A DNA stretch of 64,000 nucleotides from Taklimakanibacter deserti (GCA_003574785.1 QORU01000007.1:248001-312000), one strand, 5' to 3'; positions 8,759-17,804 are shown, counted from the stretch's first letter. The notes: generated from the letters alone by a model not told the origin. Numbers and translations are program-made.

Positions 8759-9328
8759 TCAGCGCTTGCCGAGGAAGCTCCAGGCAGTCGGGAACGCAAC
8801 GGCCGCCAACGCCGCCTTCAACAGATCGCCCCACAGGAAGGGATAGAGGCCGAGCTCGAGGACCTTGTCATAGCCCGTGAAGTTGGCGAGCCAGAGCAGG
8901 CCCGGAATGTAGAGCACAGCGGCGCCCAGCATCATCACGCCGAACATGGTGAGCACGCGGCGGTCAAAGCCCCGCTCGGCGAACCAGCCGACCAGCGCGG
9001 CAGCGAGGACGAAGCCGATCAGATAGCCGCCCGTCGGCCCCATCAGCACGGCAGGCCCGGCGCGAAATTCAGCGAAAACCGGCAGACCCAGCGTGCCTTC
9101 GAGAACGTAGAGCGCAACCGTCGCCGCACCGAGACGCATGCCGAAAGCGGCGCCAACCGCAAGCACGGCGAAGGTCTGCAACGTGATGGGCACGAGCGGC
9201 AGCGGTATGTTGATCTGCGCGCAAATGGCGATGAAGAGGCTGCCCAGAACCACAAGCAGGGCCTGCTTCTTCCAGGATCCCGATACCTGCCAGATCCGGC
9301 TTGCCAGTGTCGTCGTCGGTGTGGTCAT
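8759..9328 (-). CDS. bioY: Biotin transporter BioY (ECF S component)
   Basis: A 189 aa integral membrane protein with six hydrophobic segments and the BioY signature: IPLPLVPITLQTFAVLAVGA, LGLPVFAE and GPTGGYLIGF. It binds biotin at the membrane. The frame is open upstream, but ATG 9328 (MTTPTTTLASRIW) is preceded by AAGAGGGTACAG, a good ribosome site, and gives the usual length. No bioM or bioN (ATPase or T subunit) adjoins it, so it works alone or with modules encoded elsewhere. No biotin-repressor operator was recognised. Confidence 0.95.
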   Translation of the reverse strand: MTTPTTTLASRIWQVSGSWKKQALLVVLGSLFIAICAQINIPLPLVPITLQTFAVLAVGAAFGMRLGAATVALYVLEGTLGLPVFAEFRAGPAVLMGPTGGYLIGFVLAAALVGWFAERGFDRRVLTMFGVMMLGAAVLYIPGLLWLANFTGYDKVLELGLYPFLWGDLLKAALAAVAFPTAWSFLGKR

Positions 9329-9410
9329 CTGTACCCTCTTGTTGATCCCCTGAATTCGGCCCGGACTATAGAGCGGGCCTGCCCCCGTCACAACCTGATC
9401 TTTTGGCTTC

Positions 9411-10310
9411 ATGGCTTCGCTCAATTTCGACCGTTCATTCGATGTCCCATCTGAGACGACGATGGTGGTCTCACCGCTCATCCGCCGGGTGCTGGCGGAC
9501 AATCCGGGTCCCTTCACCTTCAAAGGCACTTCGAGCTTCATCATCGGCCATGGCCAGGTAGCGATCATTGACCCCGGCCCCGCCAGTGACGCCCATCTCG
9601 CAGCCCTCCTCGCCGCCGTCAAAGGCGAGACTGTCAGCCATATCCTTGTTACCCATAGTCATCTCGATCATTCGCCGCTGGCGTCCAAGCTCAAACGCGC
9701 GACCGGAGCCGCCATCGTCGGTTATGGACCGGTAGCCGATCAGCCGGAACAAGAGGGCTTAAGGCTCGATGCCAGCATCGATGCGGATTTCGACCCCGAT
9801 ATCAAACTTCGTCATGGCGAGGTGATATCGGGCATAGGCTGGAGCCTCGAAGGCGTGTTCACGCCGGGCCACATGTCCAACCATATGAGCTTTGCGCTTC
9901 GCGAGGAGAAGGCGCTGCTCTGCGGCGATCACGTGATGGCTTGGTCGACCAGCGTCATTGCCCCTCCCGACGGCAATATGGGCCAGTATTTCGCTTCCTT
10001 GCGGCTCTTGCTGGAGCGCGACGACGATGTCTATCACCCGGCCCATGGGCCGTCGCGGCGCGACCCCAGACCGCTGGTCAGAGCCTATCTCACCCACCGG
10101 AGAATGCGCGAGGATGCGATCGTCACGCGGCTCAAGGCCGGCGACCGCAGCATCGAGGAGATCGTCAAGGCGAATTATGCCGATATCGATCCGAAGCTCC
10201 ATGCGGCGGCCGGCCTCTCGACGCTGGCCCATATCGAGCATCTGATCGAGCGCGGCCTGGTTCGCGCAGAGCCCCGAGGGGCGGCCGGCGTACAATATTT
10301 CGCAACATAA
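9411..10310 (+). CDS. MBL-fold metallo-hydrolase (LACTB2-like)
   Basis: A 299 aa metallo-beta-lactamase-fold protein. The metal-binding motif is HSHLDHSP (HxHxDH), with further ligands in TPGHMSNH and the Asp of LLCGDHVM. The C-terminal part (RRMREDAIVTRLKAGDRSIEEIVKANY) matches the winged-helix-like tail of the LACTB2/YobT-type hydrolase group. It is probably a cytoplasmic Zn-dependent hydrolase of thioesters or phosphodiesters; the substrate is unknown. It is divergent from bioY and precedes fabI by 95 bp. Confidence 0.88.
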   Translation: MASLNFDRSFDVPSETTMVVSPLIRRVLADNPGPFTFKGTSSFIIGHGQVAIIDPGPASDAHLAALLAAVKGETVSHILVTHSHLDHSPLASKLKRATGAAIVGYGPVADQPEQEGLRLDASIDADFDPDIKLRHGEVISGIGWSLEGVFTPGHMSNHMSFALREEKALLCGDHVMAWSTSVIAPPDGNMGQYFASLRLLLERDDDVYHPAHGPSRRDPRPLVRAYLTHRRMREDAIVTRLKAGDRSIEEIVKANYADIDPKLHAAAGLSTLAHIEHLIERGLVRAEPRGAAGVQYFAT

Positions 10311-10405
10311 ATTGTATGTCTTTAAAGGTGGACCTCTGAAAACATCTATGCCAGAAACGCGCCGCCGGGATGTCCCCCATCCCGCGTCCGCAACCAGAGC
10401 GAATC

Positions 10406-11230
10406 ATGAGTGAATCCAAAGGCTTAATGGCTGGCAAACGCGGCCTCATCATGGGTGTTGCCAATAACCGGTCGATCGGATGGGGCATCGCCCAAGCCTT
10501 GGCGCGCCATGGGGCGGAGCTCGCCTTCACCTATCAGGGCGATGCGCTCAAGAAGCGGGTCGAGCCTCTGGCGGCCGGGATCGGGTCCAAGCTCGTGCTG
10601 CCTTGCGACGTCACCGACATGGCCTCGGTCGACCAGACTTTCGCCGCCGTCGGCAAAGCTTGGGGCGGCATCGATTTCGTCGTCCATGCCATCGCCTTCT
10701 CCGACAAGGACGAGCTTACCGGGCGCTATGTCGATACGACCGCGGACAATTTCACCAAGACGATGTTCATCTCCTGCTACAGCTTCACGGCCATCGCGCA
10801 GCGGGCCGAGAAACTGATGGAAAAAGGCGGCGCACTCCTCACCCTCACCTATTACGGGGCGGAGAAATGGATGCCGCACTACAATGTGATGGGTGTCGCC
10901 AAGGCAGCGCTCGAAGCCTCGGTGCGCTATATGGCGGCCGATCTCGGTCCGAAGAACATCAGGGTCAACGCCATCTCGGCCGGACCGATCAAGACGCTCG
11001 CCGCATCGGGCATCGGCGACTTCCGCTACATCCTCAAATGGAACGAATATAACTCCCCTCTCAGGCGCACGGTGACCATCGATGAGGTCGGCGATTCGGG
11101 GCTTTACCTGCTCTCCGATCTCGGCCGCGGCGTCACCGGCGAGATCATGCATGTCGATGCCGGTTACCATATCGTCGGCATGAAGAATCCCGAAGCGCCC
11201 GATATCACGGTTGCGCCGAACGGTGATTGA
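10406..11230 (+). CDS. fabI: Enoyl-[acyl-carrier-protein] reductase [NADH]
   Basis: A 274 aa short-chain dehydrogenase-like enzyme completing each cycle of type II fatty acid synthesis. It has the FabI-specific cofactor loop GVANNRSIGWGIA and the catalytic Tyr159 and Lys166 (HYNVMGVAK), plus the upstream Tyr pair at 149-150. SAGPIKTLAASGI is the substrate-binding loop. ATG 10406 (MSESKGLMAGKRG) was chosen because residues before it in the open frame do not resemble the family. The stop overlaps the GTG start of the phosphatase gene. Confidence 0.96.
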   Translation: MSESKGLMAGKRGLIMGVANNRSIGWGIAQALARHGAELAFTYQGDALKKRVEPLAAGIGSKLVLPCDVTDMASVDQTFAAVGKAWGGIDFVVHAIAFSDKDELTGRYVDTTADNFTKTMFISCYSFTAIAQRAEKLMEKGGALLTLTYYGAEKWMPHYNVMGVAKAALEASVRYMAADLGPKNIRVNAISAGPIKTLAASGIGDFRYILKWNEYNSPLRRTVTIDEVGDSGLYLLSDLGRGVTGEIMHVDAGYHIVGMKNPEAPDITVAPNGD

Positions 11231-11843
11231 GCCCAATCCGCCGATCTATTTCATCCGTCACGGCGAGACCGACTGGAACCGCGAAGGCCGCATCCAGGGC
11301 CAGATCGACATCCCGCTCAACGATAACGGCCATCAGCAGGCGATTGCCATTTCGCGCGGCCTCAAGAATTTCCTGCGCGACACCAAGATCGACCTCTTCG
11401 TCGCGAGCCCGCTGACGCGTACCCGCCAAACCATGGGTCATCTGCTGCGCGAATTCGACCTGCCCGAAAATCGCGCGGAGAGCGAGCCCGCCATGCTGGA
11501 GCTCGCCTTCGGCATCTGGGAAGGCCATTTCTTCAAGGACCTCAAGACGGATTCGCAATATCCGAAGAACCTCGAAGAGCGCTTCCGCTGGCGTCCCCCG
11601 GACGGCGAAAGCTATGAGGAAGGCCTCGAGCGCGTCAGGCAGTGGATCGGTCGCATCGACGGCCCGACCGTCATCGTCGCGCATGGCGCCATCGGACGCT
11701 GCCTGATCGGGCTTGTGTCGGATCTTCCCCCCGCTACTCTCATCAAGACGCCGACACCGCAAGGGCATTTCTGCCGGCTTCAGGACGGACGCATCGACTG
11801 GTTCGACACCGAGGGCAATCCCAAGGGAGATTTCCGGGCGTAA
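11223..11843 (+). CDS. Histidine phosphatase family protein (phosphoglycerate-mutase-like)
   Basis: A 206 aa protein with the RHG signature IYFIRHGETDWNREGRIQGQ, where the His accepts the phosphate, followed by SPLTRTRQT and AMLELAFGIWEG. The second catalytic His is in VIVAHGAIGR. Such enzymes dephosphorylate small metabolites or, in some cases, proteins. GTG 11223 overlaps the fabI stop by 8 bp; a TTG at 11211 is an alternative. Coupling to fabI and proximity to aroC is an arrangement I associate with rhizobial genomes. Confidence 0.9.
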   Translation: MIEPNPPIYFIRHGETDWNREGRIQGQIDIPLNDNGHQQAIAISRGLKNFLRDTKIDLFVASPLTRTRQTMGHLLREFDLPENRAESEPAMLELAFGIWEGHFFKDLKTDSQYPKNLEERFRWRPPDGESYEEGLERVRQWIGRIDGPTVIVAHGAIGRCLIGLVSDLPPATLIKTPTPQGHFCRLQDGRIDWFDTEGNPKGDFRA

Positions 11844-11898
11844 ACGGTAACGCTCCCGCTATTTGACGCCATCGCCATTGCGCCTTAAGCAGTGGCCC

Positions 11899-12987
11899 AT
11901 GTCGTACAACAGCTTCGGCCACATGTTCAGGATGACGACCTTCGGCGAAAGCCACGGGCCGGCGATCGGCTGCGTCGTCGATGGCTGTCCGCCGGGGATT
12001 GCGCTCGCCGAAGCCGACATCCAGATCTTTCTCGACAAGCGCAAGCCCGGCCAGTCGCGCTTCACCACGCAACGGCGCGAGCCGGACCAAGTGAAGATCC
12101 TCTCCGGCGTCTTCGAGGACGACCGCACCCCTGGCCAGGTGACCACCGGCACGCCGATCGCGCTCGTCATCGAGAATGTCGATCAGCGCTCCAAGGACTA
12201 CACTGCGATCCGCGACAAGTTTCGTCCCGGCCACGCCGATTACACCTACCTTGCCAAATATGGGGTGCGCGACTATCGCGGCGGCGGACGGTCCTCGGCA
12301 CGCGAGACGGCGGCGCGGGTCGCGGCCGGCGCCATTGCGCGCAAGATCATCCCGAACGTCATCGTGCGCGGCGCCCTGATCCAGATCGGTCCGCACAAGA
12401 TCGACCGCATCCATTGGGACTGGGATGAGGTGGAGCGCAATCCGTTCTTCGCGCCCGACGCGTCCATCGTCGAGCCGTGGTCGCAATATCTCGATGAGGT
12501 GCGCAAGGCCGGATCGTCCTGCGGCGCCATCATCGAAGTGGTGGCGAGCGGCGTGCCGGCGGGCTGGGGCGCCCCCATCTATGGCAAGCTCGACCAGGAG
12601 ATCGCCGCGGCAATGATGAGCATCAATGCGGTGAAAGGCGTCGAGATCGGCGCCGGCTTCGCCGCAGCGACGCTGTCCGGTGAAGAGAATTCCGACGAGA
12701 TGCGCGTGCGCCACGGCAAGACCGAGTTCAGCACCAATCATGCCGGCGGCATATTGGGCGGCATCTCGACCGGCCAGGAGATCGTGGTGCGCTTCGCGGT
12801 CAAGCCAACCTCGTCGATCCTGTCGCCGCGCAAGACGGTGACGTCAACCGGCGAGAACACCGACATCATGACGACCGGCCGCCATGATCCGTGCGTCGGT
12901 ATCCGCGCCGTGCCGGTGGGCGAGGCGATGCTCGCCATCGTTCTTGCCGATCATTTCCTCAGGCATCGCGGCCAGATCGGCGCGTGA
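11899..12987 (+). CDS. aroC: Chorismate synthase
   Basis: A 362 aa enzyme catalysing the last shikimate-pathway step: EPSP to chorismate, using reduced FMN. It has all three family signatures: [19 protein letters not shown] at the N-terminus, the [18 protein letters not shown] region, and [17 protein letters not shown] near the C-terminus. ATG 11899 ([20 protein letters not shown]) gives the standard N-terminus. Confidence 0.97.
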   Translation: MSYNSFGHMFRMTTFGESHGPAIGCVVDGCPPGIALAEADIQIFLDKRKPGQSRFTTQRREPDQVKILSGVFEDDRTPGQVTTGTPIALVIENVDQRSKDYTAIRDKFRPGHADYTYLAKYGVRDYRGGGRSSARETAARVAAGAIARKIIPNVIVRGALIQIGPHKIDRIHWDWDEVERNPFFAPDASIVEPWSQYLDEVRKAGSSCGAIIEVVASGVPAGWGAPIYGKLDQEIAAAMMSINAVKGVEIGAGFAAATLSGEENSDEMRVRHGKTEFSTNHAGGILGGISTGQEIVVRFAVKPTSSILSPRKTVTSTGENTDIMTTGRHDPCVGIRAVPVGEAMLAIVLADHFLRHRGQIGA

Positions 12988-13023
12988 TTGTCCTGGGGCG
13001 CATTGTCCACATAGGAGATATGC

Positions 13024-13404
13024 ATGGTCCTGTCCGTCAAGCAGCTCATGAGCGATGCCAATGCAGTCGTGCCGAAGATCAGCGTCGATGAGGCGCGCAA
13101 GCTCGTGACGAAAGAGAATGCCCTCCTTGTCGACGTCCGTGACGGCACCGAGCTCGCCAAGACCGGCAAGCTCAAGGGGGCCGTGCATGTGTCGCGCGGC
13201 ATGATCGAATTCCGCGCCGATGCAGACACGCCCTATCACGATCCGCAGTTCCGCAAGGACCGGCCAGTCGTTCTTTATTGCGCCTCGGGCGGCCGTTCGG
13301 CGCTCGCCGGCAAGGTGCTTAAAGACATGGGCTACAGCAAGGTGCACAATCTCGGCGGCTTCAAGGACGCAGCCGACGGCGGCTTCGACACCGAGCCGGC
13401 CTGA
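13024..13404 (+). CDS. Rhodanese-like domain protein
   Basis: A 126 aa single-domain rhodanese. The active-site loop is CASGGR with the persulfide-carrying Cys86, preceded by VVLY, and LLVDVRDGTE is the CH2A-type motif. It is presumably a cytoplasmic sulfurtransferase handling thiosulfate or persulfide sulfur; the partner is unknown. It follows aroC by 36 bp with AGGAGA (from 13013) just upstream of its ATG, so it may be cotranscribed. Confidence 0.9.
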   Translation: MVLSVKQLMSDANAVVPKISVDEARKLVTKENALLVDVRDGTELAKTGKLKGAVHVSRGMIEFRADADTPYHDPQFRKDRPVVLYCASGGRSALAGKVLKDMGYSKVHNLGGFKDAADGGFDTEPA

Positions 13405-13453
13405 CGTCGCCGATCAGCGGAACAGACGCGCCGTCCGACCGTTGCCTTTGCGC

Positions 13454-14347
13454 ATGTTCGACGGTTTCGAGACTGCGGAGGTCAAGACGGGAGAAACGGC
13501 GGTCTTCCTGCGCCGTTCCGGCGAAGGACCGCCGCTTCTTCTGCTGCATGGTTTCCCGCAAACCCATCTGATGTGGCGCGATGTGGCGCCGCTCCTTGCC
13601 CGCCGGTTCACCGTCATCTGCGCTGACCTCCCGGGCTACGGGCGAAGCGGCTGTCCGCCTTCCGCTGCAGACCATGCTCCCTATTCCAAACGGACGACGG
13701 CGGCCGGCATGGTGCGCGTCATGGAGCATCTTGGCTTCCGGCAGTTTGCCGTCGCGGGACATGATCGCGGCGGCCGGGTGGCCTATCGTCTGGCGCTCGA
13801 CCATCCCGAGCGAGTGAACAGGCTTGCGGTGCTCGACGTGGTGCCGACCGGCATGGCCTGGGCCCGCGCCGACGCCGATTTTGCGGTTGGCTTCTGGCCC
13901 TGGTCGCTGCTGGCGCAGGACGAACCCTTGCCGGAACGCATCCTCAGCACCAATGCCGCCGACATCGTCGATAGCGCGCTCGACCATTGGGGCTCTGTCC
14001 CTGAGACCTTTCCTCCCGAAATTCGCAGCGCCTATGCCGGGGCCCTGCGCGACCCCCGGCATGCCCATGCCATTTGCGAGGAATATCGCGCCGCCGCCGC
14101 GATCGATCGCGATCATGATGAGGCAGACGAGAAAGCGGGGCGGCGCATCGCCTGTCCAGTGCTGGCGCTGTGGAGCGGCAAGGGACCGCTCAACAGCTGG
14201 TATGAGAAGGAAGGCGGTCCCCTCGGCCTATGGCGGACATTCGCCGATCAGGTCAGCGGCGAAGCCGTGGAGGGCGGGCACTTCTTCCCGGAGGAATTGC
14301 CCGAGAAGACGGCAGATGCGCTCGCTCGTTTTCTCTTGAAAGATTAG
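13454..14347 (+). CDS. Alpha/beta hydrolase, haloacetate-dehalogenase-like
   Basis: A 297 aa hydrolase with HGFPQTHLMW (oxyanion region) and the nucleophile Asp104 in GHDRGGRVAYR, the DRGGR pattern of fluoroacetate dehalogenases and epoxide hydrolases. The catalytic His is in EGGHFFPEE. The halide-pocket segment reads FWPWSLLAQ. In characterised fluoroacetate dehalogenases this position carries His-Trp; here the His is replaced by Pro, so true defluorinase activity is doubtful. ATG 13454 was chosen because upstream residues in the frame are out-of-frame rhodanese sequence. It overlaps the convergent SRAP gene by 4 bp. Confidence 0.85.
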   Translation: MFDGFETAEVKTGETAVFLRRSGEGPPLLLLHGFPQTHLMWRDVAPLLARRFTVICADLPGYGRSGCPPSAADHAPYSKRTTAAGMVRVMEHLGFRQFAVAGHDRGGRVAYRLALDHPERVNRLAVLDVVPTGMAWARADADFAVGFWPWSLLAQDEPLPERILSTNAADIVDSALDHWGSVPETFPPEIRSAYAGALRDPRHAHAICEEYRAAAAIDRDHDEADEKAGRRIACPVLALWSGKGPLNSWYEKEGGPLGLWRTFADQVSGEAVEGGHFFPEELPEKTADALARFLLKD

Positions 14348-15018
14348 AACAGCGACAGCTGATCGACCTCAGTCGCTGGGGGCTTCGGTGCCGGCGTGCG
14401 GCGCTCGAGCTCGACCGGCGCGACGATCAAGGTCGGATCAGAATGCGACAGCACGGCATCGATCATCCGGTCCGCTTCGACGCTTTCATTGGCGAGCCAG
14501 TCGTCGTGGAGATGCTCCGCGACGACCACCGGCATGCGCGGATGGACCGCGGCCATGGGCGGCAATGAAGCGGTCGTGACGATCGCCGCCGTCTCGAGCT
14601 CGCTGCCATCGGGACCCAGCCAGTGTTCCCAGAGTCCCGCGAAGGCGAAGGGCCGACCATCGGCGCGCGTGACCTCAAAGGCCTGCTTGCGTCCGAGCTC
14701 ACCCGACCATTCATAATAGCCATCGGCCGGAATGAGGCAGCGCCGCCGGCGTATCGCATTCTTGAACGAGGCTTTCTCCAGGATCGTCTCGATGCGGGCA
14801 TTGGTCAGTGGCTTGCCCGGCGCCACTTCCTTCGCCCAGGACGGAACGAAGCCCCAGCGCACCAGTGCAAGGTGACGGGCATTCTGCTCCATGCGCACGA
14901 TGGCGATCGGACTGCCCGGCGATATGTAAGGGCGCGGCGGAAAATCATGCTCCTCCATGTAATGGAGCAGCTCGCGCAAATGGTCGGGCCTGGCCTTCAG
15001 CCTGAAAAGATTGCACAT
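14344..15018 (-). CDS. SOS response-associated peptidase (SRAP / HMCES-YedK family)
   Basis: A 224 aa protein of the family that crosslinks to abasic sites in single-stranded DNA and shields them. Key residues are all present: Cys2 (MCNLFRL), which forms the thiazolidine link, Asn73 and Arg75 (LTNARIET), Glu103 (GYYEW) and His159 (VHPRMP). The initiator Met must be removed to expose Cys2. It converges with the hydrolase gene. Confidence 0.94.
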   Translation of the reverse strand: MCNLFRLKARPDHLRELLHYMEEHDFPPRPYISPGSPIAIVRMEQNARHLALVRWGFVPSWAKEVAPGKPLTNARIETILEKASFKNAIRRRRCLIPADGYYEWSGELGRKQAFEVTRADGRPFAFAGLWEHWLGPDGSELETAAIVTTASLPPMAAVHPRMPVVVAEHLHDDWLANESVEADRMIDAVLSHSDPTLIVAPVELERRTPAPKPPATEVDQLSLF

Positions 15019-15049
15019 GCGCCTTTGTTGTCCGAAAGGTCTGAGTCTG

Positions 15050-15655
15050 TCAAAGCCCGGCCGATGGTTTCACCAGGAGACCGTTGAGCATCGTCTTCAG
15101 CGCCTGCACCGCCCGCTTCGATGCCTTTTCCGGATCCGCGGCATTGGCGATCATGAGCGAGGCCTGCAGCGTCGCACCATTGATCATATAGGCCATGGCC
15201 TCGGGATCGACGGCAATGATCGTTCCTTCTTCCGCCAGGCTCTTCAAAGTGCGCGCCATGTTGCGGATGCATTTGCCCTGCTCCGGCCATTGCGAAGGAT
15301 CGCCGAGGACGGCCGGGCCATCGCGCAGCACAATGCGCTGGATCTCGGGCTCGAGCGCCATCTCGACATAGGCGACACATTCATCGACGAAGCCCTGCCA
15401 GCGCGATGGGGCCTTCTCAGACGCCGCGGCGAGCCGCGCCGACATCTCGCCATCGATCTCGGCGATGACGGCGCGCAAGAGCCCCTCCTTGTCGCCGAAA
15501 TGATGATAGAGCGCGCCCCGGGTCAGGCCGGCCGCGGCGGTGAAATCATCCATGGACGCTTCGGCATAGCCGACCGTGCCGAAGGCTTTCCGGGCGGCTG
15601 AAACCAGCTTTGCCCGTGTTTCGGCAATCATCTCGGCGCGCGGTCTATGGGCCAT
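15050..15655 (-). CDS. TetR-family transcriptional repressor
   Basis: A 201 aa protein with an N-terminal TetR helix-turn-helix (MDDFTAAAGLTRGALYHHFGDKEGLL, residues about 35-60) and an all-helical ligand-binding C-terminal domain. ATG 15655 (MAHRPRAEM) is preferred over the upstream in-frame start. It is divergent from an MFS efflux gene, and the intergenic region holds three related palindromes. It therefore probably represses both genes and is released by a compound exported by the transporter. The ligand is unknown. Confidence 0.92.
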   Translation of the reverse strand: MAHRPRAEMIAETRAKLVSAARKAFGTVGYAEASMDDFTAAAGLTRGALYHHFGDKEGLLRAVIAEIDGEMSARLAAASEKAPSRWQGFVDECVAYVEMALEPEIQRIVLRDGPAVLGDPSQWPEQGKCIRNMARTLKSLAEEGTIIAVDPEAMAYMINGATLQASLMIANAADPEKASKRAVQALKTMLNGLLVKPSAGL

Positions 15656-15670
15656 TGCTCTCACAATCAC

Positions 15671-15740
15671 ATACGGTACGTATATTATTTGACATACGTC
15701 CCGTATGTCCCTATATCAATCATATACATTCCGTATGTAT
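15671..15740. promoter_or_regulatory. Triple operator-like palindrome array between tetR and MFS genes
   Basis: Three related palindromes occupy the 117 bp between the divergent genes. Site 1 is ATACG-GTA-CGTAT (15671-15683). Site 2 is GACATACG-TCC-CGTATGTC, a perfect 8-bp inverted repeat (15691-15709). Site 3 is ATACAT-TCCGT-ATGTAT (15724-15740). Sites 1 and 2 share an ATACG/CGTAT core with a 3-nt centre, and site 3 retains CCGTATGT. TetR dimers typically bind such sites, which would cover both promoters. Confidence 0.75.
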
Positions 15741-15772
15741 GTGATTTGGACGCGAGAATCCAGGAGTTTGTG

Positions 15773-16993
15773 ATGACCAACCCCTATCGCGAGATTTTCC
15801 GGGCCCCGGGCACCGTCGGCTTTGCTTCCGCCGGTTTTGTCGCCCGGCTCCCGATCGCCATGGTCCCCATGGGCCTCGTGGCCATGCTGTCGCAAACCCA
15901 CGGCGAATATTGGCTGGCGGGTGCCGCGTCCGCCGTCTTCGCCCTCACCAATGCGCTAATCTCGCCGCAGGTCTCGCGCCTCGTGGACCGGCACGGGCAG
16001 CGGCGCGTACTGGTTCCCGCGACAATCGTCTCGGTCATCGCCTTCATACTCTTGCTTGCTGCCACTCATTTCCGGTGGCCGAGCTGGACCTTGTTCGCCT
16101 TCGCCATACTGGCCGCCCTCATGCCCAGCATGCCGGCGATGATCCGCGCCCGCTGGAGCGAGATCTATCGCAACACGCCTCAGCTCAATACCGCCTTCGC
16201 GTTCGAATCGATCGCCGATGAGGTCCTCTATATGACGGGCTCGGTCCTGTCGGTCGGCTTGAGCGTCGCCTGGTTTCCCGAAGCCGGACCGCTGATGGCG
16301 ACGATCTTCCTCGCTATCGGCACCGCTCTGTTCGTGATCCAGACGGGGACCGAGCCTCGCCCGCATCCGGTCAGCCAGGCGCGAGGCCAATCGGCAATCG
16401 CCTCGTGCCCGCTGCAGATCATCACCTTCGCGCTCATCGCGCTTGGCGCTCTGTTCGGGACGGCCGAGGTCACGGTCATCGCTTTGGCCAAAGCATTCGG
16501 CGCCCCCGCCGCCGCGAGCTTCATCCTCGCAGGCTATGCCGGAGGCTCGCTGGCGGTCGGTCTCGTCTTCGGCGTGCTGAAGCTCAAAGCCAGCCTGGCG
16601 CAGCAGTTCGTGACCGCCAATCTCGTCGCCGCCCTGACCACGCTACCGCTCCTGTTCATCGCCAATATTCCGATGCTGGCGCTCTTGCTGTTTCTCGCCG
16701 GGGCATCGGTGTCACCGACGCTCATCACGGCCTTCGCCCTCATCGAGCAGCGCATTCCCGCCGCCAAGCTCACCGAAGGCATGACCTGGGCGGTAACCGG
16801 CATCGGCATCGGCATGGCGGTCGGATCATTCGCCTCGGGCTATGTCATCGATACTTTCGGCCCGGCAAGCGGCTTCTGGGTGTCGGTGGCGGCGGGCGCT
16901 ACCGCCCTTCTCACCGTCACGCTCGGCTATCGGATATTGGCCGGCCAAGAGAAAGGCCCGAGGCCAGTCGAGATGCCGGCGCCAGGCGAATAG
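15773..16993 (+). CDS. MFS transporter, probable drug/metabolite efflux
   Basis: A 406 aa membrane protein with about 12 hydrophobic segments. The loop after the second segment, SRLVDRHGQRRVL, matches the MFS GxxxDRxGRR-type motif. ATG 15773 follows CAGGAG by about 7 bp; the open frame upstream is regulatory DNA. The probable regulator is the divergent TetR. By family it exports small molecules with proton antiport; the substrate is unknown. Confidence 0.88.
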   Translation: MTNPYREIFRAPGTVGFASAGFVARLPIAMVPMGLVAMLSQTHGEYWLAGAASAVFALTNALISPQVSRLVDRHGQRRVLVPATIVSVIAFILLLAATHFRWPSWTLFAFAILAALMPSMPAMIRARWSEIYRNTPQLNTAFAFESIADEVLYMTGSVLSVGLSVAWFPEAGPLMATIFLAIGTALFVIQTGTEPRPHPVSQARGQSAIASCPLQIITFALIALGALFGTAEVTVIALAKAFGAPAAASFILAGYAGGSLAVGLVFGVLKLKASLAQQFVTANLVAALTTLPLLFIANIPMLALLLFLAGASVSPTLITAFALIEQRIPAAKLTEGMTWAVTGIGIGMAVGSFASGYVIDTFGPASGFWVSVAAGATALLTVTLGYRILAGQEKGPRPVEMPAPGE

Positions 16994-17004
16994 TAGAAGC
17001 GCGA

Positions 17005-17027
17005 GGCCCGTCTAACCCTGACGGGCC
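17005..17027. terminator. Hairpin between convergent MFS and DUF3606 genes
   Basis: A perfect 8-bp stem GGCCCGTC / GACGGGCC with a 7-nt loop lies 11 bp past the MFS stop and 14 bp past the stop of the convergent small gene. There is no clear T-run, so it may be a weak bidirectional terminator. Confidence 0.6.
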
Positions 17028-17041
17028 CGCGGGCGTGCTTA

Positions 17042-17278
17042 TCAGCCTTTGCCGCGCTTTTTGGCCGCCTTCTTCTTGGCGGCCTTCTTCTTGGCCGGCT
17101 TCACTTTCTTTACGGCCGCCGTGAGCTTGGCGCGATCGTTTCCGACCTTGTCGATGAGCGCCCGGGTCTCAGCAGCGCTGATACCATGCTTCCTGGCGAA
17201 ATAGGCCACCTCATAGGCTTCGCCCTTCGCCACCTTCGAGCGATCGGCCTTGCCGCGGGCCTTCTTGTTGTCAGCCAT
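17042..17278 (-). CDS. Small basic protein: DUF3606-like domain with Lys/Ala-rich histone-H1-like tail
   Basis: A 78 aa protein. Residues about 15-55 ([33 protein letters not shown]) resemble the DUF3606 helical domain common in Rhizobiales. The last 22 residues are almost only Lys, Ala and Arg with AAKKKAAKK repeats, like histone H1 or AlgP tails, suggesting nucleic-acid binding. Three ATG codons stand in series (17284, 17281, 17278). The last was chosen because the AGGGAG ribosome site then sits 6 nt upstream. Confidence 0.8.
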   Translation of the reverse strand: MADNKKARGKADRSKVAKGEAYEVAYFARKHGISAAETRALIDKVGNDRAKLTAAVKKVKPAKKKAAKKKAAKKRGKG

Positions 17279-17375
17279 CATCATCTCCCTTGTTGCCTGC
17301 TTCAGGATCGGCATCCTGAGTCGCGCAACAAAAGTAATGCATTGGCGCAGTTGCGTCACCTGCTACGATGGCCGG

Positions 17376-17804
17376 ATGAGCAACGAGAAACCCTTGCCGC
17401 GAATCGGAGTCAGCGCCTGCGTGTGGCGCGACGGCAAGGTCCTGTTGGTCGAGCGCGGCAAGGAGCCGTGGAAAGGCAAATGGAGCCTGCCCGGCGGCGG
17501 TCTCGAATTCGGCGAGACGGTGCGCGCCGCGGCCCATCGCGAACTCGCCGAGGAAACCGGTATCGAGGCCGATCTCAGCAAGCTTGTCGATGTCGACGAT
17601 GCCATCACGCGCGACGCGAAGGGTACTGCGGTCGCGCATTATTCGATCGTCTGCTTCACTGGCCATTGGCGCCGGGGTGAAGCCGAGGCACGGGACGACG
17701 CCACAAATGTGCAATGGGCCGAGGTCGAGGCGCTCGACCGGCTCGACATGACGCCGGGCACCGCGGCCTATATCCGCCAGGCCTGGCAATTATTAACGAC
17801 TTGA
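17376..17804 (+). CDS. NUDIX hydrolase
   Basis: A 142 aa protein with a complete Nudix box, [20 protein letters not shown] followed by TGI (GX5EX7REUXEEXGU), preceded by WSLPGG. It resembles ADP-ribose pyrophosphatase or MutT-like housecleaning enzymes that hydrolyse nucleoside diphosphate derivatives with Mg2+. The substrate is not decidable. ATG 17376 ([14 protein letters not shown]) was chosen, as residues upstream belong to the promoter region shared with the divergent small gene. Confidence 0.92.
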   Translation: MSNEKPLPRIGVSACVWRDGKVLLVERGKEPWKGKWSLPGGGLEFGETVRAAAHRELAEETGIEADLSKLVDVDDAITRDAKGTAVAHYSIVCFTGHWRRGEAEARDDATNVQWAEVEALDRLDMTPGTAAYIRQAWQLLTT

